Positions 1 through 5,234 of a stretch of 6,351 nucleotides of DNA are shown here, one piece after another. Within the stretch, counting starts at the first letter, position 1. Every line of letters begins with the position of its first letter. The DNA is from Collinsella sp. AF02-46-1 (GTDB taxonomy: Bacteria > Actinomycetota > Coriobacteriia > Coriobacteriales > Coriobacteriaceae): contig CAKXKM010000024.1 in assembly GCA_934876235.1 (NCBI GenBank), positions 16,592 to 22,942 of the forward strand, in the 5' to 3' direction. Under the pieces are notes generated by a model. The model saw nothing but the letters and a program-made list of their open reading frames with translations. It was not told the DNA's origin and did not search any database. A program made the position numbers and the translations under genes.

Positions 1-1
1 C

Positions 2-1111
2 ACGCCGCTCAACGGCATCCTGGGCCTCATCGAAATTGAGGAATTGAGAGAAGGCGACATGCAGGTCGCCCGCGAAAGCCGCGCCAAGGCGCGCGTTGCC
101 GCCAATCACCTGCTGTCACTGATTAACGACATCCTCGAGATGGGCAGGATCGAGGAGCGCAAAGTGACGCTCGAGCACGAATCATTCAACCTTAAAGAGC
201 TGTGCGACAATGCGCTCGTACTGTGCAAGCTCCGCGCATCGGACCGCGGCATAACCATGCTCGACACCAGCGAGCCCTACGCTGTCGACCAATATATGAT
301 CGGCAGCCCCACCCATATTCGGCAGATCCTTGTCAACCTGCTCGACAACAGCATCAAGTACAACAAGCACGGAGGCACCGTCACGTTCTCATCGACCATC
401 AAACCGGTCGACGACGAGCACGCCGTGTTTTGCTTTAGCGTCTCGGATACCGGCATTGGTATGACATCCGAGTTTTTGGCACACATTTACGAGCCGTTTG
501 CCCAGGAAGGCGACGATGCGCGCAGCAAGTTCCAAGGAACCGGCATTGGCATGTCTATCGTCAAATCGCTCATCGACATGATGGGCGGCACGATTGAGAT
601 TTCGAGTGAAGTTGGCGTGGGAGGTACGTTTAACGTCCAGATTCCGCTCGAGATCGACAAGAACCCTCAGGCAAAAGAACGTACGGACGAGCAGGCATAC
701 AGTTGCTCGCTTGCAGACATGAACGTTCTTTTGGCAGAAGATAACGAGCTCAATGCCGAGATTGCCCAGGCTCTGCTCGAAAGCGAGGGCATCGTCGTAA
801 CTCGCGCCGCCGACGGCAACGAAGCGGTCGACCTATACGTTGGCCGTCCCGCGGGTAGCTTCGATGCGATTCTAATGGACATCATGATGCCGGGCATGGA
901 CGGCTACGAGGCAACCCGCGCGATCCGCCTGAGCGAAAAGGCCGATGCGGCCGACATCCCCATCATCGCGCTCACCGCCAACGCCTTTGCCGAAGACGCC
1001 GAGGCGGCACACAACGCCGGCATGAACGCCCATCTACCCAAACCGCTCGACTTTAACAAGCTCAAAAACATACTCGCCTGCATCAAGAAAAACGGGGCTG
1101 TTTCGCTATAG
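2..1111 (+). CDS. Hybrid sensor histidine kinase with C-terminal receiver domain (5' end outside window)
   Basis: The frame is open from the left edge, so the gene begins upstream; 369 residues are visible. The first residues, TPLNGILG, are the tail of an H-box; the phosphorylated histidine lies just outside the window. Counting from the TTG at position 44, the ATPase motifs are: N-box NLLDNSIKYN (98-107), G1 DTGIG (135-139), F-box YEPF (149-152) and G2 GTGIGM (165-170). A receiver domain runs from about 226 to 345, with the acidic pair in AEDN (231-234), phosphoacceptor Asp279 in LMDIMMPGMDG, Thr311 and Lys333 in LPKPL. All receiver key residues are present, so His-to-Asp phosphotransfer inside one protein is expected. 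No HPt or output domain follows; the protein ends 22 residues after Lys333. The input domain and signal cannot be seen. The next gene starts 41 bp downstream on the same strand. Confidence 0.95.
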   Translation, partial: TPLNGILGLIEIEELREGDMQVARESRAKARVAANHLLSLINDILEMGRIEERKVTLEHESFNLKELCDNALVLCKLRASDRGITMLDTSEPYAVDQYMIGSPTHIRQILVNLLDNSIKYNKHGGTVTFSSTIKPVDDEHAVFCFSVSDTGIGMTSEFLAHIYEPFAQEGDDARSKFQGTGIGMSIVKSLIDMMGGTIEISSEVGVGGTFNVQIPLEIDKNPQAKERTDEQAYSCSLADMNVLLAEDNELNAEIAQALLESEGIVVTRAADGNEAVDLYVGRPAGSFDAILMDIMMPGMDGYEATRAIRLSEKADAADIPIIALTANAFAEDAEAAHNAGMNAHLPKPLDFNKLKNILACIKKNGAVSL

Positions 1112-1152
1112 TTTGTGCTCAACCACCATGCGCAGTAGAAAGGAAGCCAACG

Positions 1153-1632
1153 ATGTTTAGGCCCTTGCGTCGAAAGAAACGCGCCATCACCGACGAGGAG
1201 GCGCGCGAGCTGCTTGCCACCTGCAAGCGCGGCGTCTTTGCCGTCAATGGCGACGACGGCTACCCGTATGCCATTCCCGTCAACTACTTCTTCGATCCCG
1301 AGCACGACAAAATTTACTTTCATGGTGCCAAAGCAGGGCACAAGGTGGACGCACTCAAACGAAACGACAAAGTCTGCTTTACCGTCTATGGCAACGATTG
1401 GCACAAGGATGACGACTGGGCACCCTACGTTATGAGTACCGTGGTCTTTGGTCGTTGTCGCCTGGTAGATGAAGCGCCCGCGTTTATCGAGGACAAAGTC
1501 CGTCAGCTCGCGCTTAAGTACTACCCTTCCGCCGAAGAAGTCGAGGAGGAGATCGCCAAAGACATAAAGGGCGTCCAACTCTACGAGATTTCGATTGAAC
1601 ATCTTTGCGGCAAGCAGATTCATGAAAAGTAG
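1153..1632 (+). CDS. Pyridoxamine 5'-phosphate oxidase-family protein (FMN-binding split barrel, NimA-like)
   Basis: This is a 159-residue cytoplasmic protein with no signal peptide or membrane segment. An N-terminal helix with the pattern ITDEEARELLATC (11-24) is followed by the split-barrel strands GVFAVNGDDGYPYAIPVNYFF (about 27-47) and KIYFHGAKAGHKVDAL (53-68), which include the HGAKAGHK segment usual in the NimA/COG3467 group. NDKVCFTVYG (71-80) and STVVFGRCRL (95-104) continue the barrel. Members bind FMN or a related flavin, and some reduce nitroimidazoles; the substrate here is unknown. The length fits the family (about 150-170). The start is supported by AAGGA at 1140-1144, eight bases before the ATG. 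It lies 41 bp behind the kinase gene and could be read through from it. The fold assignment is strong; a true PNPOx activity or drug-resistance role is not shown. Confidence 0.9.
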   Translation: MFRPLRRKKRAITDEEARELLATCKRGVFAVNGDDGYPYAIPVNYFFDPEHDKIYFHGAKAGHKVDALKRNDKVCFTVYGNDWHKDDDWAPYVMSTVVFGRCRLVDEAPAFIEDKVRQLALKYYPSAEEVEEEIAKDIKGVQLYEISIEHLCGKQIHEK

Positions 1633-1646
1633 CGAATGCGGAAAAC

Positions 1647-1725
1647 GCGCTCGCTACCCTCTGCGCCCCATGTGCCCACGCATTTTGACGGCGTAGGCAC
1701 ATGGGGCAGCACTCGAATCGAGCGC
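1647..1725. terminator. Large dyad in the convergent gap, probable terminator for the minus-strand malY-like gene
   Basis: A 12-bp perfect stem (1665-1676 with 1696-1707) continues, after one mismatch, into 4 more pairs (1678-1681 with 1691-1694) around a 9-base loop. On the same axis an outer 7-bp helix pairs 1647-1653 with 1719-1725 across a symmetric 11-base internal loop. The dyad fills the 96-bp gap between two convergent stop codons, starting 14 bases after one and ending 3 bases from the other. On the minus strand four T residues follow one base after the outer stem (1642-1645); on the plus strand no T-run follows. A factor-independent terminator for the minus-strand gene is the best reading; action on the plus strand is less sure. 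Confidence 0.5.
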
Positions 1726-1728
1726 CCC

Positions 1729-2940
1729 CTATACCCCAAAAACGTAGCGGTCCAGGCGCTCACACGCCTCCTTTACGCGCGAAAGCGGCAGTGCCAGATT
1801 CACGCGAATGTGGCAGGGTCCGTGGAACGGGCGGCCGTCCTGATACCCCACGCCCACACGCGCGCCTTCGTCGAGCAGCCACTGAATATCGCGGCCATGG
1901 TCGCGGCACCACTCGGTGCAGTCCAGGAACACCATGTACGTGCCCTGCGGGCGCGAATAGGACACGCCCTTAAAATGCTCGTCCACGTAATCGCAGAAGT
2001 AGTCAATGTTGCCCTGGATGACCTGATTGAGCTCATCGACCCACTCGTAGCCCTGCGGCTGGTAGGCGCCGATAAGCGCGTGCATCGAAAGGACGTTCAT
2101 CTCGTTGTAGTGAGTCTTGTTGGACACGGCGCACACGCGGTCGCGCAGCGTCTCGTTATAGATGATGTGGTAGCTGCCGACCAAGCCCGCCAGGTTGAAC
2201 GTCTTGCTGGGCGCGTAGAGGGCAACCGTGCGCATGCGGGCATCCTCGCTCACCGACTGCGTCGGGATATGCTTGTGACCGGGCAGGATGATATCGGACC
2301 AGATCTCATCCGAGATCACCACGCAATCGTGTTGGCGATAGATGTCCATGGCGCGCTCGATCTCGTCGCGCTCCCATACGCGGCCGCAGGGATTGTGCGG
2401 CGAGCAGAACACCGCGGCATGGATGTGATTTTGGACGAGCTTGCGCTCCATGTCCTCAAAGTCCATACGCCACACGCCTTGGTCGTCGAGCTTAAGCGGG
2501 CTGTGGACAATGCGATAGCCCGCGGCCTCGATGGACTTGGTAAAGCCGATGTAGGTGGGACTGTGGACCAGCACCGCATCGCCCGGCTGAACATACGCTC
2601 GCAGCGTCGACACGACACCGCCCAGTACGCCGTTTTCGTAGCCGATATGCTCCGGCGCCAAGCCCTCAACGCCGTTGCGACGGCTCTGCCATTCGATGAT
2701 GCGGTCAAAGTACTCGGGACGCGGATTGAAGTAGCCGAACATAGGGTGCTGAGCGCGCTGAATGATGTGCTCCTGGACCGTGGGCACCGTGGCAAAATTC
2801 ATGTCGGCCACCCACATGGGAATGCGGTCGAAGCCCTCGTCGGGTGCGTTCGGAGCCATACCGGGGATCTCGCCCCAGGAGTCAACGGCGATGGAGTCCA
2901 TGCCGTGGCGGTCGATAAGCGAGCTAAAGTCGTATTTCAT
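1729..2940 (-). CDS. MalY/PatB-family PLP-dependent C-S lyase (cystathionine beta-lyase type)
   Basis: This 403-residue fold-type I PLP enzyme begins MKYDFSSLIDRHG, the typical opening of MalY/PatB proteins (usual length about 385-400). Numbered from the ATG at 2940, the motifs are MWVADMNF (42-49), the aminotransferase SPHNPCGRVW with Asn183, SDEIWSD with Asp211, the PLP-lysine segment APSKTFN with Lys246, and the carboxylate-binding Arg379 in CHIRVNLALP. The family cleaves the C-S bond of cystathionine or cysteine, giving homocysteine or H2S plus pyruvate and ammonia; E. coli MalY also modulates the maltose regulator. A GTG at 2988 would add 16 residues, but it lacks a ribosome site and the family start matches the ATG, which has a GGGGG tract seven bases upstream. 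It lies 111 bp behind trmO on the same strand, with no convincing promoter seen between them. Which C-S substrate it prefers, and whether it is a true aminotransferase, cannot be read from sequence. Confidence 0.92.
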   Translation of the reverse strand: MKYDFSSLIDRHGMDSIAVDSWGEIPGMAPNAPDEGFDRIPMWVADMNFATVPTVQEHIIQRAQHPMFGYFNPRPEYFDRIIEWQSRRNGVEGLAPEHIGYENGVLGGVVSTLRAYVQPGDAVLVHSPTYIGFTKSIEAAGYRIVHSPLKLDDQGVWRMDFEDMERKLVQNHIHAAVFCSPHNPCGRVWERDEIERAMDIYRQHDCVVISDEIWSDIILPGHKHIPTQSVSEDARMRTVALYAPSKTFNLAGLVGSYHIIYNETLRDRVCAVSNKTHYNEMNVLSMHALIGAYQPQGYEWVDELNQVIQGNIDYFCDYVDEHFKGVSYSRPQGTYMVFLDCTEWCRDHGRDIQWLLDEGARVGVGYQDGRPFHGPCHIRVNLALPLSRVKEACERLDRYVFGV

Positions 2941-3051
2941 GCTGAGCCCCCGTGCAAAGTGATTGTTTTGGTAGGCGTTATTGTCCACCAGCGTGGGCGG
3001 TTTTGGCGCGGAGTTTGGCGCTTAATTTGACGGGTGCGGACGAATGGCTGG

Positions 3052-3789
3052 TTAGTCTTGCGCGTCGTTGACGGCGACTACGGTTAGCTGGGTTTCGTCG
3101 ACCGTAAACGATATGTCGAGTCCGGCGTAGGCCAGATGATAGACGCGGTTTGGCTCGTGCTTGCTGCCCGCGCGGCGCGGATCTTGGCGTAGAACCTCGA
3201 CCAAGCCAGAAATCTTTGCGGGCGGGACCGTATCCTGCAGAGCTTGCGGAAACTCAACATCGAGCTCTTGCCACGGAGCATCCTCAATCCAGCCGCCGGT
3301 CGCATCCGGGTGGCAATCCGCAAACGGAATGTAGGGCTTAATGTCGTAGATGGGCGTGCCGTCGCGCAGGTCGGCCCCCAACACATGGATGATGGGACCA
3401 TCGTCGGTGAGCTCGACACGATCAAGCTTGACGCAGGTGAGACCGATGGGATTAGGGCGAAACGGACTGCGCGTGGCAAAGACGCCCACACGCTCGGCTC
3501 CGCCCAGACGCGGCGGACGCACGGTTTTCGACCACTTGGCATTAGTTCCGGACCTGTCCTGCTTTTTGGCATCGGCGGCTATGTCCTTAGCCGTGCCGCC
3601 GGGCGTGCCGTTTTCGAAGCGCCAGAGCAACCATAGGTGAGAGAAGGAATCCAGACCCTCAACTGCTGCGTTGGAGGCAAATTCCGGTTCAAAGACGATG
3701 CGTCCCTGCAAATGGGGCGCCAAAAAGCTGTTGCGCGGAATGCCGAACTTCTGCGGCAGATCGGTATGTATGTGTGCAATAGGTTCCAT
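3052..3789 (-). CDS. trmO: tRNA (N6-threonylcarbamoyladenosine(37)-N6)-methyltransferase TrmO
   Basis: TrmO (TsaA/YaeB) methylates t6A37 of tRNA to m6t6A with S-adenosylmethionine. The 245-residue product fits the family (E. coli about 235). Numbered from the ATG at 3789, MEPIAHIHTDLPQKFGIPRN opens the beta-barrel, LDSFSHLWLLWRFE (46-59) and the family signature VGVFATRSPFRPNPIG (101-116) follow, then LRDGTPIYDIKPYIPFAD (141-158), and a C-terminal domain with VEVLRQDPRR (197-206) and LDISFTV (224-230). Between residues 61 and 86 there is a lysine-rich insertion relative to the E. coli protein as I recall it. The frame stays open far upstream to 4296, but that part is antisense to the regulator gene. 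A second ATG at 3798 (248 residues) is possible. Neither has a Shine-Dalgarno site, and a TACAAT hexamer ends seven bases before 3789, which suggests a leaderless mRNA. Confidence 0.93.
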   Translation of the reverse strand: MEPIAHIHTDLPQKFGIPRNSFLAPHLQGRIVFEPEFASNAAVEGLDSFSHLWLLWRFENGTPGGTAKDIAADAKKQDRSGTNAKWSKTVRPPRLGGAERVGVFATRSPFRPNPIGLTCVKLDRVELTDDGPIIHVLGADLRDGTPIYDIKPYIPFADCHPDATGGWIEDAPWQELDVEFPQALQDTVPPAKISGLVEVLRQDPRRAGSKHEPNRVYHLAYAGLDISFTVDETQLTVVAVNDAQD

Positions 3790-3811
3790 GCCGGTCATTG
3801 TACGGCATGGA
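3785..3811 (-). promoter_or_regulatory. Perfect 9-bp inverted repeat over the trmO start with embedded -10-like hexamer
   Basis: TCCATGCCG (3785-3793) and CGGCATGGA (3803-3811) are perfect inverted arms around a 9-base spacer. On the minus strand the spacer contains TACAAT (3802 to 3797), a five-of-six match to the -10 consensus, ending seven bases before the ATG at 3789. No good -35 element lies 16-18 bases further upstream. The arms also contain the preferred start codon. The dyad could be an operator, an RNA hairpin, or a chance product of coding constraint; the symmetry is seen, the role is inferred. Confidence 0.4.
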
Positions 3812-3855
3812 GGCGTGGGACGTTGTACGCAATTCTTCGCCGCAGCCCCCGTCGC

Positions 3856-3870
3856 GCAACCAACGGTTGC
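3856..3870. promoter_or_regulatory. 15-bp dyad next to the regulator promoter, candidate XRE operator
   Basis: GCAACC-AAC-GGTTGC is a perfect 6-bp-arm dyad with a 3-base spacer. It abuts the -35-like hexamer of the divergent regulator gene. Dyads of about this size next to their own promoters are common for autoregulating XRE proteins. A single copy is visible, so this is suggestive only. Confidence 0.3.
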
Positions 3871-3899
3871 TTGGAAGGGCACCTGCCGCCGCGTATGCT
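3871..3899 (+). promoter_or_regulatory. Candidate sigma-70-type promoter of the XRE-TipAS regulator gene
   Basis: TTGGAA (3871-3876) and TATGCT (3894-3899) are separated by 17 bases, each matching four of six consensus positions, with the key TTG and TA..T bases kept. Transcription would start near 3906, giving a leader of about 25 bases that carries AAGGAG at 3920-3925, five bases before the ATG. Confidence 0.4.
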
Positions 3900-3930
3900 T
3901 AAAGCCAACAACCAGCAGAAAGGAGCCGTT

Positions 3931-4758
3931 ATGGCCTTCGCAGAAAAGCTCATTGCTGTCCGTCGCGCCCATCATCTTACCCAAGAGCAACTCGCCGCCA
4001 AGCTCTTCGTCACACGCCAAGCCGTCAGCCGTTGGGAACGCGGCGAAGTCACACCGGGCATCGACATGATGAAGCTCATTGCCGCCATAACCGGAGAACC
4101 GCTGTCCCACCTGCTCGAAATGCCCGAGCACTATTGTCAGAGCTGCGGCATGATACTCACGCCCAACGACTGCGGCACCGACGCCACGGGCGCCACGACC
4201 GACCATTACTGCAAGTGGTGCTACGAGCACGGCAAGTACACCTACGACACCACGATGGAGGCAATGATCGAGGATTGTGCCCCGCGCCTGGCACAAAACA
4301 CCGGCATGTCGCTCGACGAGGCCGTCTCACTCATGGGTGCCGTCTTGCCGCAGCTGGAGCGCTGGCGCGCCGTGCAGGAAAACGAGGAGCGCTTCGGCGC
4401 CGAGGCGCGGGCGCGCTATGGCGACGAGGCTGTCGATGCAGCAAACGAGGCACTGCTGGGCATGGACCCCGAGACATGGAACGACATGAAGGAACTTGAA
4501 CGCGCTGTTCTGGGCCAGCTCTCGATTGCCATGGGCGATGGCGAACCGGAAGGCAGCGAGGCCCGCAAGCTTGTAGCAATGCACCGTCGATGGATTGGCC
4601 TTAACTGGGGACACGAGCCCCAAGACGAAGCATACCTGGGCCTCGCCCACGGCTATCTTGCCGATCAGCGCTTTATCGACTACTACGACAAGCCCTGCGG
4701 CACCGGAGCCACGGCGTTTCTGGTCCATGCCATCGAGTCATCAATGGATCGCGCATAG
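3931..4758 (+). CDS. XRE-family regulator with zinc ribbon and C-terminal TipAS drug-recognition domain
   Basis: The 275-residue protein has three parts. Residues 5-62 form an XRE helix-turn-helix (LTQEQLAAKLFVTRQAVSRWERGEVTP). Residues 66-120 are a zinc ribbon of the type common in gut bacterial regulators, with CxxC pairs Cys69/Cys72 and Cys94/Cys97 and the phrase TMEAMIEDC. Residues about 150-271 match TipAS, the ligand-binding domain of the MerR-type thiostrepton sensor TipAL: ARARYGDEA, GDGEPEGSEARKLVAMHRRWI and YLADQRFIDYYDKPCGTGATAF. The only cysteine in this last part is Cys256, so TipAL's covalent thiopeptide-capturing cysteine may be absent. The expected role is a cytoplasmic one-component regulator that senses a small molecule. 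Its start is fixed by AAGGAG at 3920-3925. It is divergent from trmO and 52 bp upstream of a glutaredoxin gene. The domain calls are strong; the ligand and targets are unknown. Confidence 0.88.
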   Translation: MAFAEKLIAVRRAHHLTQEQLAAKLFVTRQAVSRWERGEVTPGIDMMKLIAAITGEPLSHLLEMPEHYCQSCGMILTPNDCGTDATGATTDHYCKWCYEHGKYTYDTTMEAMIEDCAPRLAQNTGMSLDEAVSLMGAVLPQLERWRAVQENEERFGAEARARYGDEAVDAANEALLGMDPETWNDMKELERAVLGQLSIAMGDGEPEGSEARKLVAMHRRWIGLNWGHEPQDEAYLGLAHGYLADQRFIDYYDKPCGTGATAFLVHAIESSMDRA

Positions 4759-4810
4759 ACTGCGGCGGCTTTGGGTATCTCAACCGAAACCTCAACCGAT
4801 TGGAGACACC

Positions 4811-5056
4811 ATGGCTACTGATCACGAACTCGTGCTCTACGTTATGACCGGCTGCCCGTATTGCATAAAGGTCAAGCGCTTTTTGGCCGATAACGGCGTG
4901 ACCATCCCCGAGCGCAATATCTCGACCGACCCCGATGCCGAGCAGACGCTCATCGCCGTCGGCGGAAAGCGCCAGGTTCCCTGTCTGCTCATCGACGGCA
5001 AGCCACTCTACGAGTCGAGCGACATCATCGCGTGGGTGCAGAAGAACCTGCTCTAG
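4811..5056 (+). CDS. Glutaredoxin family protein
   Basis: An 81-residue single-domain thioredoxin-fold protein, the usual glutaredoxin size. VLYVMTGCPYCIKVKRFL holds the dithiol active site CPYC at 15-18. QVPCLLIDGKPLYESSDII carries the cis-proline Pro57 and the ESSD segment that contacts glutathione or another low-molecular-weight thiol. Proteins of this kind reduce disulfides or mixed disulfides in the cytoplasm; the natural thiol in this organism is not known. A GGAG at 4802-4805, five bases before the ATG, supports the start. The gene follows the XRE-TipAS regulator by 52 bp with no terminator seen between them, so cotranscription is plausible. Downstream is a long hairpin ending in four T residues. 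Confidence 0.93.
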   Translation: MATDHELVLYVMTGCPYCIKVKRFLADNGVTIPERNISTDPDAEQTLIAVGGKRQVPCLLIDGKPLYESSDIIAWVQKNLL

Positions 5057-5111
5057 CACGCGCACTGCGGCCAGTTCGCGCCAACCGAGCCGAACCCATA
5101 CGAACCAAACA

Positions 5112-5166
5112 TGTACGCCAGCATCCAAAGTCGACATTTTCCGACATCTTTGGATGCTGACGTACA
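5112..5166. repeat. Long inverted repeat downstream of glutaredoxin (possible terminator)
   Basis: Arms of 19 bp (5112-5130 and 5148-5166) pair with one mismatch (5118/5160) around a 17-base loop. The loop contains a partial direct repeat of CGACAT (5132-5137 and 5142-5147). On the plus strand TTTT follows at 5169-5172, so it may terminate the glutaredoxin transcript. The stem is longer and the loop larger than in a usual terminator, so a mobile or repetitive palindrome is an alternative. Confidence 0.6.
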
Positions 5167-5176
5167 GCTTTTCAAT

Positions 5177-5234
5177 CTAGTCATTGGGGACGTTCTTGAA
5201 TGACTAGTCGTTAAAGAACGTCCCCAACGACTAG
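5177..5234. repeat. 58-bp palindrome made of two inverted 31-bp hairpin units sharing a CTAG
   Basis: The whole element pairs 26 of 29 positions about its centre (5205/5206) and has CTAG at both ends and in the middle. Each half is also a hairpin: 5177-5185 pairs perfectly with 5199-5207, and 5204-5212 with 5226-5234. The loops GGGGACGTTCTTG and AAAGAACGTCCCC are reverse complements except for one base. The left unit has an A-T pair (5183/5201) where the right has G-C (5210/5228), so both small hairpins stay perfect while the long one is mismatched there. The right end includes the dus stop codon. This resembles an inverted pair of REP-like units; it may also act as a bidirectional terminator. 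Confidence 0.75.

Noticed and set aside
904..1623. 239-codon open frame on the minus strand
   Set aside because: It spans the opposite strand of two supported genes and their gap, and shows no motif.
1703..1728. tRNA-like look of the segment with a TCGAAT core
   Set aside because: No acceptor stem, D-arm or anticodon arm can be drawn; the pairing belongs to the larger dyad.
2941..2988. GTG start giving a 16-residue longer MalY-type protein
   Set aside because: No ribosome site is present, and the family begins at MKYDF.
3002..3021. Direct repeat TTTGGCGC, 12-bp period, upstream of the MalY-type gene
   Set aside because: Only two 8-base copies and no associated promoter; could be chance.
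1636..3030. 464-codon open frame on the plus strand
   Set aside because: It is antisense to the well-supported MalY-type gene. Its product is a low-complexity run of histidine, valine, alanine and arginine without family motifs, as expected opposite a GC-biased gene.
3637..3930. N-terminal extension of the regulator frame
   Set aside because: The XRE domain starts right after the ATG at 3931, which has a strong ribosome site; the upstream part overlaps trmO in antisense.
3799..4296. N-terminal extension of the TrmO frame
   Set aside because: The extra 166 or so residues are antisense to the XRE-TipAS gene; TrmO homology begins at the ATG at 3789.
4779..4799. Direct repeat CTCAACCGA, 12-bp period, before glutaredoxin
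   Set aside because: Two short copies without a promoter or dyad nearby; not enough to call a regulatory site.
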